A DNA stretch of 64,000 nt, taken from assembly GCA_024529925.1 (NCBI GenBank), contig JAFEUB010000814.1, forward strand, positions 1,751,501-1,815,500. Direction: 5' to 3'. Below are positions 12,101 to 24,060 of the stretch, piece by piece. A model generated the notes under the pieces. That model was not told the origin of the DNA, did no database searches, and was given only the letters and a program-made list of their open reading frames with translations. The position numbers and the translations under genes were made by a program. Source of the DNA: Ophthalmolycus amberensis (lineage: Eukaryota; Chordata; Actinopteri; Perciformes; Zoarcidae). Position 1 is the stretch's first letter; each line of letters opens with the position of its first letter.

Positions 12101-15100
12101 ACACAAAAGCTCTGTTTTTGGTTTGTGGCTCCTCTTAAAAGTAAATTTGAGCTTTTTTTAGTCTGTGGAGAACACATGCATTGGAAATAATTCCTCCCAA
12201 TTTGAGTAAATTGCTCTTTGAAATTTCTGCAGTTGGTTTGCACTTAATTAGTCTTGATTCAGTGGGCAGGGCTCAGTTGTGCTTCGTGCAGAGCTTGTTT
12301 TTATGAGACACAGCTCTGCAGTGGTGGCCTCATCCAGAAACGGGCTGACGATGGTCCAACTCTGCATCAGGAAAGACGGGTACTGAAGCACAAACATGTT
12401 TCCACACCCTGATGTCACCCACTTTTCACATGGCACACCAAGAATCATTTATCCAGCGGAACCTCCACAATGCATGGAAACATTTTCAGTGCTCGAAATC
12501 AAACTCTTATCTGCAAGTCCAAGTCTACAATTTTGCATGCGTATTTCACATTTTGAATTGATGTTCAACCAATAATTTGCTTATCTGACTGTTCCAAACA
12601 TTGAGAAATACCACTAAATGAGGCCAGCTGTTTTTCCTAAAACAAATGCTGTACCACAGTGGTTTCTATGGCCTGTTTATTGTCTAGCTTATTCGAGCTA
12701 CTTTAAAATCTGAAACCAGTAATTATGTCCGAAGTTTTCGTTGGTCAAAAATTACCTTTCCAGGATGCATAGGCTCAAACATAAGTCCATACTCATGACA
12801 TGCAAGTCCCGTGTGAGGACTTTAGTCTGCTCACAGCATGAATATTACTAACTTCCCCGTAAGGAAACATTGACGCAGGACGCTGCAGAGCCTTTGGCTG
12901 ATTGAATTCATCCTGCGCTCGGGATAAACAGGAGCCACGACCACTCTTCAACACAAACAGACCAGCAATGTTGTCGCTGCAGTCACCTCGGAGACTGATC
13001 CCCAAGTTGTTGGAAGGAAGTGATTCACTTGTTCCTTTTTGTCTGTCTCATGTCAATCGGACAGTCCCAAGCAACACAGCCGGCTTGTTGCCTGTTTTAT
13101 TATCAACCTTGAGTTATCTTTTTAGAGCACCTGTCATTGAGCCTCACACAACCTTCTGTCTTTGTCCCAACTATGTACAGACCGTGCCAAATATTACTAA
13201 TGTATTAGTTTACGAGGTAAAAAAAGCGAGTACCAAATGATCCCAATGACATGTAACCATCAATCTAACCTCAGCTGTCATTTCCCAGCAGCATACTTTT
13301 AATTGCATCTGGTTGAAATAATAATGCAATTTGTGACAAGCATATGCTGAAGGATTTACAGTTTCATTGGTAGAAAAGCAGCTTTTTAAATTAAAGAAGA
13401 TTTTTACCATTTATTTAACATGGCGAAAAAGTACTGCCATTGTGTGGTGGGGGAGTTTGTTTGCCCCCATGACCGTAGGAGCTGAGTTGTCATTAGCTGC
13501 TGGTAGGGTTTCCCAAAGCAAACTGGTTGCTTGGTAAGTGCTGAAACCTTCAACACCTACATTAATTACAACCATGATGTCTTTTAAACTCCGGGATAAA
13601 AACGTTTAAAATGCCATTTTTCATTCTCAGTAAGACCGCATTTGGCAATGCATATGCATTTGCGTCTTTCCTTCCATCTATATCGGTTTCTTTGTGTGGT
13701 TGCTTAATTGCAGTGTGTGACAAGGGGAGGCCAACGGGCGCTTTTTTTAGTGCATGAAGCCTCGAGTCATAGTTGCCACTCAGCCACAGTTCCATGGCAC
13801 AAGCATTGTTAATTCCAAAGATCAAAAGATGCAGAAGAAATCAGAAATTGTGTTGCTGGGGGAAAATGGGTGGCAATATAATGACAGCATGTGGACTTAC
13901 TAGCCCTTATGCCTACACAATAGTGGAAACCAGGTTGCAATTACCCAGCACTGGGGAGACTAAAGAGTGGGAAAATGCATCAGGTTTGTCACTTATTGTT
14001 CCAGAACGTCAACAGAATCCTGATTCTGAGGCTCAAGAGTTCAAATCACATTTTTAAATGTCAATCGCAGTGATGAAGTTTTAAATGATCAGTGAAAGAA
14101 ATTAATATAGCTTCTTTTTATTTGGTTAGCATTCACTAAAAGTTGAATTGTCGAATATTTTTCGACTCTAGTGGTCCACAAGCATCACACTTTTTGTTTG
14201 TTTTTAAGATCTGCTTGCTATAAATGAGCTTAATGTGAAGTAATTCTATAATCTATATATCTACATGTGATGGACTAGTATAACGGTCTTTAGATACCCA
14301 TGAGCGAGAGTTGGAGATGCAGCAAAAATGTAAGTAAAACTTGTTTCAACGTTTACTTTATCTAACCTTTCTGTTCACTAGCAACATTAGGCTGTCCAAA
14401 TAAAGTACGTGTGTAGTATTAATAAACTTTAACCTACCTAACTAAACGTGCACTTATTTCAGTCACTTTAAGTGACAAAGAACATGGTCCATCATAACCG
14501 AACATGGTCCATCATAACCAAACACAAAGCCAGTAGGCGGAGGTAAGTGGCATTAATAGTCCTTGATATTCAGTTTCCACATTTTATGTGCATGATTTCT
14601 CACATTTGAGCCATTTTGGGTGGCAATCATTGTTAGAAGAAAGGAGCAGTGGTGTTAAACTCCCTTTAACATTTTAAGGGAATATAAATCAAAATGATAG
14701 CTGCTGAATATGTGATCTCATTGGTCTTTCCATGTTAAACAACAGCGAGAGAGCAGCATAAGCCAACATTAGCTCAGCTGTTGACGGTATATGTGCCCCC
14801 TTGGAGGTTATTCAGTCCATTGTCTCCATCGGGCTGAGACTCGGTGTTGCCTCTCCCGTCAATGCTCAGCTTGTGTGAGTAAATAATCACTCGAGTAGCC
14901 AGCGGCCCTCTGGGGACCGACTGAACAATCAAACAGCCTGGGAGGGAATGGACTCTGATTTTCCCTTAAGCCTGCTCGTCAGTTATTCTCGTGTAATTGC
15001 AGCTCGAGGGATCTGATGGGCGTGTCGAAAGACTTGCGTCACTGTGAGTGAGAGTGAGAGTCACACACCCTGTCAGGATTTGGCAGATGTCTGTCTTTTA

Positions 15101-17404
15101 CATCACTTTGTTTCAGTGAGAAATGAAACATCTAATATGTAAAATACATAATAATATAACTTGTAAGATGATTAGTCAGTTTCAGCCACACATTTGATGA
15201 GTTGTGCAAGTTTGAGTAGGAGAGTCAGTCCAGTCAATTCCATAAACAGGATGCTCTTTCCTATTTCATCCAGCAGATGGTGCTTTTGAAAACAGCCTCT
15301 GCATTTGGACTTGGTGGTCATCCTCTCACCCTCCTTGCTTCTTGCTCCTGGGTTCCGTATAACAGTGAATATGAATCTGAGGTTATAGACACGGTGGCTG
15401 TTAAACAGCTGACATCAGTGCTCAGCAGCTTCCAGCATGTTGTAATGACCACTCTCCATCCTGTTAGCTTCTGGCTGCACAGCATTACGTAGTGCTTGAT
15501 GAAGCTTTAATGCTAATGTCTTTGTCATATAAACACATTTTGGGTTCAGGGAATGAGGTAGTCGCTGAGGGATTTAATTGCATGTGTGTGTGAGAGCCTT
15601 GTTTGCCTGTGTGTCTTGAGAGCGATCGTTTTTACAGGTTGGTGCTGTGTTGGCAGGGACAACCCAATCTTTGGCTTCTGTTAAGGCTGAGGGATTGTAA
15701 ACCTCGCCACTAGTGCTAGTCTGTACATTATACAGGAATGCTACGGATGACCGAAAATAACTGCCCACATGACATACGGACGCCATTACATAACCAGGTT
15801 AGCTGCATTGTGTCAACAAGACAAATGACAGTGATTGCATGGAACTTTCTCAACTCTGAAGGGCCGAGGTGGAACGTTTCCTCTTCAGGCAGCAACAGAA
15901 AGGGAAAGAGCGAAGAAGAGGGCTCCCTGAAAGTGTTTGCACTGTAAACCCGGCCTGCAAGGGGTATAGCCACACATCTTTGTGATTAGGTTAACCTCAG
16001 GAGCCTTTCATGTGAGCAATCTGTAAAAGCTCAGAGGGCTCACATCCTGTGCGGTATGCAGCTCAATCAAAGGCAATGTGTCCTGCTCAACCTCTTATTA
16101 AATGCACTCGATGAACACTTATTTCCAGGAAAGTTGTGCAGAAGTGTGATTTGCCTTTCAGATATAGACATGTGTTCATGCCTTTTGTGGATACAAGTGA
16201 GTACTTGGTAGTGTTTGTGTATATTTGGAAAATCTTCTTAGCTAAAGTGAACATGTTGCTCTGAAATATTTTTCCAACATCTGCCGCCCATCAGGATGTC
16301 TGCTTTCTGAGCCACTGCTGCATTCCTGAGCCACTCCCTCTACCTGGATCAGGAAAAGAAACCCTTCCTTGTCGTTGCCCCTGAGCTCTGCTCTCTCTAC
16401 CCCTGTTCAAACTGTACTGGAGGTATTTGTACTGAATCCTGTGTCTGAAAAGGACTTTTCCTTTCTTTTTCAGACCGATACTTATTGCGCTTGTCAATTA
16501 TGCGTTCCATATTGCATGTATTTCATGTTCCTTTGGGGACATACAACTTGCAGTCTGAAAGCGTGCAGGACCCATCTGAGCTCAGGTAAACATGAATAAT
16601 GAAAACACCAGAGTCAAAGAGGTGTTTGTGACAGTAGCAACACGCTGCTTCAGGAGCTGGGAAATTGAATATGACGTTTCTATGACCACAGACGCAACTA
16701 TGTTCCCACTGTTTCCTGTCCTTCCCCTTATTCTACCTCGTAATAGTATTGCTTTATGCCTGTTAAACTGAAACCTGGAAGGCAGGCTGAAGCCCTCCCT
16801 ACCTCGCAGGGCTGTTTACAACTGTTTAGCAGACCCCTGCAGTTTAAGAGCCAGCAGAGGCCAACGCAACTAATTCACTTTGAAAGACGACTGCTAATGA
16901 ATTAGGTCAATTTGGTAGTCCTAGTCCGCTGTGTGAAAAAAAAAGCTTACCCGGGGAATGCATTCTTTGCGTACAACCCATTGTATACAATAATAGTCAT
17001 TGTCCCGCTTGCATGGTGTTTAATCCCGGCCCATTCAGAGCAGCACTTAAGATTCTTGGCATACTCCCATCCTCATTGCTACTCGTGGACTTAATCTCCC
17101 CCCCCCCCCCCCTCTCAGAATCAGTCAAGTGTATGGCTTAGCCAGATCAAATGAAAGGAAGCTAGCTCGCTGCAGAATGGCATTCCAAAGCACAGAAAGT
17201 CAAGAGAGAGAGCCTCCGAGTTTTTGTTATGTAAGAACAGACTGACCCTGCTCGGTGTCTGTCTGAGGATCTCTTGGTCTCTACAGAATGATCGAACCAA
17301 AGGACTTTCTCTGGAAACAGTAGCTGTAAGTACCCCCCCCCCCCCCCTGCCCTGTGCATACCGTCCTGCGGTGTAGTTTGACCAGACTGAACACAGGCAC
17401 TGTC
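12101..17404. other. Intergenic region between convergent znhit6 and ccn1
   Basis: No convincing exon on either strand. Open frames of 60-112 codons have no family resemblance and lack splice context. A tandem duplication of about 19 bp (gaacatggtccatcataac) lies at 14482-14519. Poly-C runs are at about 17098-17112 and 17334-17348. Confidence 0.6.
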
Positions 17405-18129
17405 ATATTTCATAAATAAATCAGTTTTATTTGTGGCATATAAAATTAAATCATTTTACAATTTATTCCAGTATGACACATAATATCCAAATAAAGTAGC
17501 TACATTTTCTTGATAAATAATATTAATAACAATAATAAAAAAAACATTCATTCATCCTTTGACATGTTTCGCTTTGTCTTTTTCATGAAGGGAGTTCAAT
17601 AGCTGCCACAAAACATGAACAATAATGCCCACGTCAGGAAGGAATGAAACCACACGCTTGTTAAACAAGTCCAGAGGTTACATTTCGGTGTCTCGTTCTT
17701 AAGATACAGGATGGGATGCTAATTGAAGTTGCGTATGTGCATACCTACATATACACACACAAGTCTACAGTCTGATGACATGTCTGATGCAAAGGATCGA
17801 AATATACACAGTGAATTGATATCAGCGACTAAACAATAATAATGTACAAATATTAATTACATCTTGCTCCATAACGAAGCTACTTCTGATGCTCCATTAA
17901 TATGAAGCAGTTCTTAGTTAAGAATGCTGATGTAGTCACAGCAAACAGTGCACTTCATTAAGTCCTCATGATGTAAGCCTGCAATTCCTTGGGAATCTAG
18001 TTACAACAAGAAGCTGGTAGTTGATTGATAGTCTATTTACACCCCTGCATCCATCTGGACTGCCATTGGCTGCCAGCGCTGCTGATCATCTCTTTCTCTT
18101 GCTGAGGGGGTTTGGACCTCCTTCACCAA
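17405..18129 (-). other. ccn1: ccn1 3' UTR
   Basis: About 725 nt after the stop codon on the minus strand. Two AATAAA signals are present (plus-strand TTTATT at 17462-17467 and 17426-17431). AU-rich elements of the UUAUUUA type occur at about 17512-17520 and 17412-17420, as expected for a short-lived immediate-early mRNA. The end is inferred from the distal signal. Confidence 0.6.
17426..17431 (-). terminator. ccn1: Putative distal ccn1 polyadenylation signal
   Basis: TTTATT on the plus strand is AATAAA on the transcript. A second copy lies 36 nt upstream at 17462-17467. Confidence 0.5.
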
Positions 18130-18432
18130 TCAGTCTCTGAACTTGTGGATGTCGTTGGAGAGGCGGTAGAACGGGTAGGAGGCTTCGTTGACATGGGGAC
18201 AGTTGTAGGTGCACTTGCAGGACTCGATCATCATGATGTTCTTGTTGAAGGTCTCGCCGTCCTCGCAGCGGAACTTGACGCGGATGGTTCTGGTTTCGTG
18301 GGGGCTGCAGCAGCGGCCGTCCACGCAGGCGCCGCAGTACTTGGCCCTGTACTTTTTCAGGCTGGAGCAGCCGGCGTAGGAGAACTTCACTGGCTGACTG
18401 GACTTCTTGGTTCTGCTGCACTTCTTTCCTTT
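18130..18432 (-). CDS. ccn1: ccn1 exon 5 (CTCK domain)
   Basis: 100 codons plus stop, phase 0, after acceptor CCTCCGCAG. It carries the cystine-knot domain (YCGACVDGRCCSPHETRTI, FRCEDGE, SCKCTYNCPH) and the C-terminal FYRLSNDIHKFRD. Confidence 0.96.
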   Translation of the reverse strand, partial: KGKKCSRTKKSSQPVKFSYAGCSSLKKYRAKYCGACVDGRCCSPHETRTIRVKFRCEDGETFNKNIMMIESCKCTYNCPHVNEASYPFYRLSNDIHKFRD

Positions 18433-20010
18433 CTGCGGAGGGATAAACAACGAGGAGATGGGGATTAGTCATGGACTCGGACCCAGAAGGGACGCATTTC
18501 CAGTAACATGCATGTCAACATCACATCCAGTCATGGTGGCTCAAGCTTACCTTCAGACTGGAGTAAGGTGACTGGGTGCATAGCCGCACTTCACAGATTC
18601 TCGTCTCTTTGACCAGCTTGCACTCGCTGTTGTTGTTGGTGACTCTGGTGGAGATGCCTGTTCCACAGCTCTTGGAGCACTGGGACCAGGGCGTGGTTTG
18701 GACGATGCACTTCTGGCTGTCAAACATGTGGACTTCAGGCTGTGGTCTGAAGGCTAAAAGCATAAATAAAAGACATGAGCAACTTAGAATCCTACATATT
18801 TTAAGATATACTGTGTATATATCCAGAAGAAGAAAAAACCTGTTTCAGGATGAAAAAGAGCTTTCTTACCAGGTAGAGACTTGAGTCCTCCCTTCACAAT
18901 GGAAATGAGCTCGTTCCTGTTGGTGAGTTCTCTTTCCAACTCTTCAGTCATCATGTCTTTGCCAAAGATCTTCTCCAGGATGTCTTTGTCCTTGTTGTCA
19001 TCGCACACCCACTCTTCGCAGCACTGGCCTGCTACCTTGACCAGTCTGGGGTTGGCACAGCCCAAGTTGGGCAGGGAGAGCTCCTGCGGGCACAGCGGGA
19101 CACATCCCACTGCCCCATCGATGCATGTGCACTGGTGTTTACAGTTGGGCTGGAAGCTCTCTCCATTCTGGTAGATCCTGCTGTTGTACTCGCATGGTCT
19201 GCCTTCTGACTTGGCTGCAAGGGGAGGAAAAAAACAAGAGGAAAGGAATGTTATTCTTTCCTGCTCTGCGCAGAAATGTCTGCTTTAGACATCACATGGC
19301 TGCCAGGTAAGGATCCGTTAAACTGTGAAATTCTTCAGGCTGCCTAAGGAGTCCCCCCCCCCCCCCCCCCTTCCCCACAGTGGGCTGTCTGTACTTTGAG
19401 GTTTAGTCTAAGTTTTCCTTCTATTTGCATTCCACAGTGCTGAAATCACTAAGGTCCCCATACTCCTGAATTAAACCCTCTTATTTGACAAAACCAAACT
19501 GAAATCAACGTCAGGCTATTTCAAAAGCATGCACATCTGGAGCTGGATTGGCCTTTATACATACCTCGGCAGATGCCACGAGTAGTAGCGGCAGCGAAGC
19601 TGGCCCCAAAGTTACACTCCAGCCCTTTAGTGTGGTCACAAGGCTCGGTCAGGCTGCAGTCCTCGTTCAGCTGTCTGGCGCAAACTTTGCAACAGCCGCA
19701 GCCGTCCAGGACGACGCTCACGCCGGGTGCGCACTTGGTTATCTCCAGCCGACAGTCACACACGGAGGGACAGGAGGAGGAGGAGGAGAGGACCTGTACA
19801 GCCAACAACCAAATCTACTATTAAAGACTGACTATTAAGTCACACCACACAGGTTATCCCCAATCTATGAAAAAAAACTATAATTTCGTTTAAAGAAGCA
19901 TTATTTCCCTCTCCTCAAATACTCCAATAACTCTTTCAGATTGCAATAGAGAAATAACTCACCAAATTGAGGCTTCCGAGGAAGGCTACGGCAACAGTAA
20001 GCATCAGCAT
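18130..20010 (-). CDS. ccn1: ccn1 (cyr61), complete five-exon gene
   Basis: Cellular communication network factor 1, a secreted, heparin- and integrin-binding matricellular protein. The exons (20010-19963, 19793-19565, 19214-18870, 18753-18551, 18432-18130) all have GT/AG borders and join to 375 codons plus TGA; the human protein is 381. Residues 1-23 form a signal peptide. IGFBP domain 24-93 has GCGCCKVC at 47-54. VWC is about 94-165, with Asp125 in the CTCIDGAVGC context, the position known to matter for integrin alpha-v beta-3 in mammals. A variable hinge lies at about 166-220. TSP1 is about 222-267 (WSQCSKSCGTG). The CTCK cystine knot follows, with basic KKGKKCSRTKK and SSLKKYR sites for heparan sulfate and alpha-6 beta-1, and the protein ends in DIHKFRD as in CYR61. 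One domain per exon is the CCN family rule. The flanking genes support ccn1 over the teleost cyr61-like paralogues. Confidence 0.97.
18551..18753 (-). CDS. ccn1: ccn1 exon 4 (TSP1 domain)
   Basis: Residues 209-275. It holds KCIVQTTPWSQCSKSCGTG, the thrombospondin type 1 core, then VTNNNSECKLVKETRICEV. Donor GTAAGC, acceptor TTTTAG. The exon enters with two bases of split codon Ala208. Confidence 0.95.
18870..19214 (-). CDS. ccn1: ccn1 exon 3 (VWC domain and hinge)
   Basis: Residues 94-207. VWC cysteines run from CEYNSRIYQNGESFQPNC to GQCCEEWVC and include Asp125. The hinge after it is acidic, with an ELERELTNRNELISI segment. Donor GTAAGA, acceptor CTTGCAG. Confidence 0.95.
19353..19371. repeat. 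Poly-C tract in ccn1 intron 2
   Basis: A homopolymer run of C in the intron between exons 2 and 3. Similar runs occur at about 17098, 17334, 42146 and 58291. Confidence 0.9.
19565..19793 (-). CDS. ccn1: ccn1 exon 2 (IGFBP domain)
   Basis: Residues 17-92 plus the first base of codon 93. It holds the end of the signal peptide (VLSSSSS, encoded by a TCC run) and the IGFBP motif GCGCCKVC. Donor GTATGT, acceptor GTACAG. Confidence 0.95.
19963..20010 (-). CDS. ccn1: ccn1 exon 1 (signal peptide)
   Basis: 16 codons, MLMLTVAVAFLGSLNL, before donor GTGAGT. The first ATG (20010) is followed by a second in-frame ATG two codons on. The hydrophobic core is a typical secretion signal. The exon ends in phase 0, matching exon 2. 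Too short to show up as a standalone open frame. Confidence 0.9.
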
Positions 20011-20205
20011 CTTGAATATTTCTTTTCTTTTGCGTGTTCAAGAGGAATCCTGTTCCCAGTTAGTATGAAAAGTTAGTCTCTATTCGGAGGATTCCTTAGG
20101 TATTCCCTCACTCAGTCGTCTTGTCTCTCTTGATTTGATTCGCTGGTAGGATCTTCCGTTAGAGGCTCCTTTAGAGTAGATGAAGCTCTCGGTAAAGCGG
20201 TTGCA
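20011..20205 (-). other. ccn1: ccn1 5' leader (predicted)
   Basis: About 195 nt between the inferred start site (roughly 30 nt downstream of the TATA box) and the ATG. The start site is a prediction from spacing. Confidence 0.5.
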
Positions 20206-20233
20206 GTCTGCTGAGGTCCGGCCACCTCCGGAC

Positions 20234-20307
20234 TTTTATACCGTAGTGGGAAGCTGACGTCGTTCCTGGGCTGCCTGCTGAACTGTTCCCAAACTATGCC
20301 AGGAATG
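20234..20307 (-). promoter_or_regulatory. ccn1: ccn1 core promoter: TATA box, CRE-like site, M-CAT
   Basis: On the minus strand TATAAAAG (20240-20233) lies about 225 nt upstream of the ATG. Upstream of it is a CRE-like octamer, plus-strand TGACGTCG at 20255-20262 (one mismatch to TGACGTCA). An M-CAT/TEAD site, plus-strand AGGAATG, is at 20301-20307. A TATA box is expected of this immediate-early gene. The factor assignments come from motifs alone. Confidence 0.7.
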
Positions 20308-21005
20308 TTTCTCGGCGCATTTTCCATCCAAGACCTAAGCTCCACCCTGTCTAAACCTTTCTCTTTTTTTTTTTTTTCTTTCTCAAATGGATTTTTCCCC
20401 CCTAGATCCCATCTGAACACACTTTTCCGTCTCATATTTTTCTCTTCTTGTTTATCCCCCCCTTTCCTTTTCTTCCTCTGCTCGCTTCTCACATCTATCA
20501 ACCCAAGTTCAGAGGACTTTTCGGTAGAAGTAGTTGGGTGTTTTATTCTAACTTCTATTTCCTGTGGTCTTTCTCTTCTTTTTTGCTTTATCGACGCACG
20601 AGTGAAAGAGACAATTTGATATGTTATAGCTTCCTGATTTCAGTGCAACCCTTCACGGGTTTTACGTTCTAATACTACTTACTACTGTTGTCATTTGATT
20701 AAACGCATAATAAAGGCATCGCAGAGAATATCAAGTATCAGTAATACAATGTCCCCGGAGGAATATTAGACTTCTTGTCATATGTGTGCCAGTGATGCTT
20801 TTACCGATGAAAGCAATTGGCTGAACACACGCTCATAGCATGTTGCAGTGGCCAACTTTAAAATAGCTTTGGTTTTTTTTCTCTGTGAGTCTAAAGGTGT
20901 GGGCAGAAATACGTTTAACCGCGTCTATTTCTGGCTTTCCAGTGCCTTTATTCAGAGGAGCTAAGCGTTTCCAGATGCGCGCAGAGCTCAGACGTAACAA
21001 TATTG

Positions 21006-21140
21006 CCATATTTGGTATGGCAGTAGCCTACATTATTAACATATTTCTCTCCCTTTGGCCAGCAGACCACAAAGCATTCCTGACAGCTTTAAGGCTTGTT
21101 AAATATGTTCGTGCAGGGAAATTCCTTTGCATTCATTCCT
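21006..21140 (-). promoter_or_regulatory. ccn1: Putative SRF/TEAD enhancer of ccn1
   Basis: A perfect CArG box CCATATTTGG at 21006-21015 is followed within 125 bp by two M-CAT motifs CATTCCT (21075-21081 and 21134-21140). The block lies about 0.8 kb upstream of the predicted start. Mammalian CYR61 is a known SRF/MRTF and YAP/TAZ-TEAD target, so the cluster is plausible. Binding is not shown. Confidence 0.5.
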
Positions 21141-22137
21141 TGAGGCAATTTGACTTTTCACGCAATGTGTCCATCGCGTTTCGGAGGGGGAGTGGGTCCC
21201 GTAGTAGGTAAAGTGATCCAATTTTCCACCAGAGATGTTGTGGGTGTTGGTGGGGGGAGACAAATACATGGTCTATCTGGTTTTTTTTTTTTTACGACGG
21301 GGGTCTCAATAAGTCTCCTCAACCGAAGCTTTCTAATCGTTCCGATTGATGAAAACGTTCCACAGATGGAAACGAAGTGCGTAAAGACGCAGCACAAAAC
21401 CATTATTATTGCCATGAATGGCTGGCAGATTCCAAAGAGGACATCTCGCATGAGGGCAGAGTGTTTTATTTGTGTGTATGAGGATCGGACATTTCACGAC
21501 TATCTCCCCTGTAACCTCGTGTAGTTTTAACATGGCGATACACTCAGACAGCAGCACTGAACAGGAAGACTGGAGAGCCTCTCCGGTGAGTTTGGACTTC
21601 TTTTCTTTTTCAGTTTAATCTGCGGATTGTGGTTGAGACTCCGATAAGTAATCAACTTTTCCCTTTACAAACCCTGCATCACCATCGTGCTCCCGTTATA
21701 TGAATATGAGTCATAGCAGCTGAAAGTGATTCTTAACAGATCCTATTTATTCAGTAAATCATTTCTGAAATTTTCTTTGAGGGTCGTTTTATATCCGATT
21801 TGGATATACTGGACACTGAAGCTATTCAAATGTAAAGTAACCCAGACTACTGGTTTCTCCTGGAGGATTGGGTTGAGGGTAATGTGTTTTTTATTTAAAT
21901 AATGGCCAGTGCAAACTTCTAATATGATATTCATATGATTACATTGTGAACAGATCAATATAATTACGTCTGTGTCGTATTTTGCCTGGAGGTGTGCCTG
22001 TGTGCGCGCAGCCTATATGAGCAGGGGGTGTGTCCGTGTGCGCACATGTGCAATGCTCTCTTGTGTGTATTTCCAAGCGCTACACTATGCTAAAGTGTGC
22101 CCACTTGCCCATGCTAATGTCCAATTTAAGATTTTAA

Positions 22138-22565
22138 AGGGGCACTTCATTGATTTTACACCATCGACATTTTGATTCACATTATCAACATCACTTTACT
22201 CATCATGGCGGATTCACTCAACCCATGAAAACAGCTTGTGGGTTCTTGTGTAGTTTGAAAAAAACAAAAACTGATGATGTCATCAACTTGGTTTGGGCTT
22301 GGAGACTCAATCAATATGTTTAACTGAGAGCCTGCCTTGCAAACTGTGACCATGGACTTTAAAATACATTTACCAGGCAGCAGTTTATGAAAAAAACCCA
22401 TAGTATTGCATTATGGGAAATATGGGATCTCGTATTTTTAGAGTTTTACCTGAAGCACTAAACTTCAGGATATCCTGGCGTCGATTTTCATCATTCTTGA
22501 CGTACAGTCGGTCACAAGTCTCCAAACTTTCTGGAAGTACAATACCAATTTGGTGTGGTACCCCT
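22138..22565. mobile_element. Non-autonomous TTAA-flanked DNA transposon (MITE)
   Basis: TTAA duplications at 22134-22137 and 22566-22569 bracket 428 bp. Its ends are inverted repeats: AGGGGCAC on the left against AGGGGTAC read inward from the right. There is no coding capacity. TTAA targeting is the hallmark of the piggyBac superfamily, which is the inferred source. Parts of the body resemble a dispersed teleost repeat I have met before. Confidence 0.6.
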
Positions 22566-23829
22566 TTAATGTCACTGACTTGTTTGGACAGCAGGTCTGA
22601 TGTCATGTTTTGTTTGATTGTCCTCTGCTATGTTGACCCAAAGCCTCTCCAGTGTGTATGTGCATACTGTATGTGGGTCTACATGTGTGTGTATGGCCGC
22701 GTGTGTGCATCCGTTTGTGTGTTACCGCGATAAGAAACAGTGTTGTCATTGTACGTCAATGGAGAATAACACGCACTAATCTACATTCCTTAATTACCCA
22801 CTCAGTTCAGGAAATATTCCAAAAGCTGGACATGTCTCCGTGTAGCAATTGCCCTGGCATAATAGTTTCCACTAAGGCTGTCTGAGTACCCCCATACACA
22901 TACATACTACCCCCCCAAAAAAAAACAATAAGGAGGGGGCTCTTTCCTTCACAGAAATGACCATTGGATTATGCTCACAGCTCTGTAGCATGGATATCGG
23001 AACAGTTCCAAAACCTCCAGCTGGGATGCTTAAATGATTTCACTGCTCACCAAAATTCGAGAGATTATTGTGTGTTTGTGGCTCATTGTAATGGAAACTC
23101 ATTTTCAGATCCCACTAGGAGCACTCACAGTTGAAGAGACAGCAGCCCTCAGAATCGGTTCCCAGGGAGTCTGAAGCAAGCGGCCCCTCAGCTTATGTCT
23201 AAGTGACAGATGGAACATTTAAACAACTGATTCCATTGTAGTATATTCAAGATAAATGTCATAACTGGTATGCAGTATGTTCAAGCAACACTTCCTTTCT
23301 CTGTCAGCTCATGGAGCAGCAGGAAGTCTGCTGAGTTATGGATCGTTCTCTGTGAACAGGGGCCGAGATGAGGCCAACGGTTAAAATACTGACTCGAGTT
23401 CTTTAGAAATGTAGTTGTGATTAGGCAGAACTCTGCAATCACAGTTTCACATGAATTCTATTGAATTTATTGATGAAAGTTTTGCTGATTGTTTGAAAGG
23501 AAAAAGGCTCAGTCCAGGCTCGATTGATGTGTTTGGCCATTTTGTCTTTGTTATTTTGACATTGTCTAATGAAAAGGCATTGGTTCAGGAGAGCTATTTC
23601 ACAGCTCAATCTATTGAGTTATTTCATAACATGCCACTGCCAATAAAGACGTTTCCTGTCTAGGTAAATGTATTTGTGTTGGCAAAAACAAGAAAATAGT
23701 CATCCTCATTTTCCAGTCTTGATTACTTTAAAGGACACACAGCTTACCACCATCTTCATCATCTAGCGTTTTTACAGCGCATTTCGAGTCGTCCAGCTAC
23801 TCAAAAAGTTTTACACCAAAGTCAACATT

Positions 23830-24060
23830 TACCCTAATCACACACACATTCATACACCGATGGCAGTAGCTGCCATTCAAGGTGCCATTAGGATTTAATC
23901 TAATCTTTCACTCACACACTGATGACGCATGCCTTCGAGGAGCAATTTGGGGTTCAGTCTCTTGCCCAAGGACACATCGACAAGTGAACTAGAGGAGCTT
24001 GGGGTCGAACTGCTGATCTTCTTGTTAATGGATGATCTGCACTACATCCTGACCAGTTGT
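23830..24060. repeat. Dispersed teleost repeat (SINE or LINE tail type)
   Basis: The stretch from cacattcatacaccgatggc through gcaatttggggttcagt and cttgcccaaggacac to ggggtcgaactg matches, from memory, a very common fish interspersed repeat. The class is uncertain. Confidence 0.5.

Noticed and set aside
18112..18468. 118-codon plus-strand frame over ccn1 exon 5
   Set aside because: Antisense shadow of the CTCK exon.
20112..20501. 129-codon Lys-rich minus-strand frame upstream of ccn1
   Set aside because: Overlaps the TATA box and leader; the Lys run comes from a poly-T tract and there is no family resemblance.
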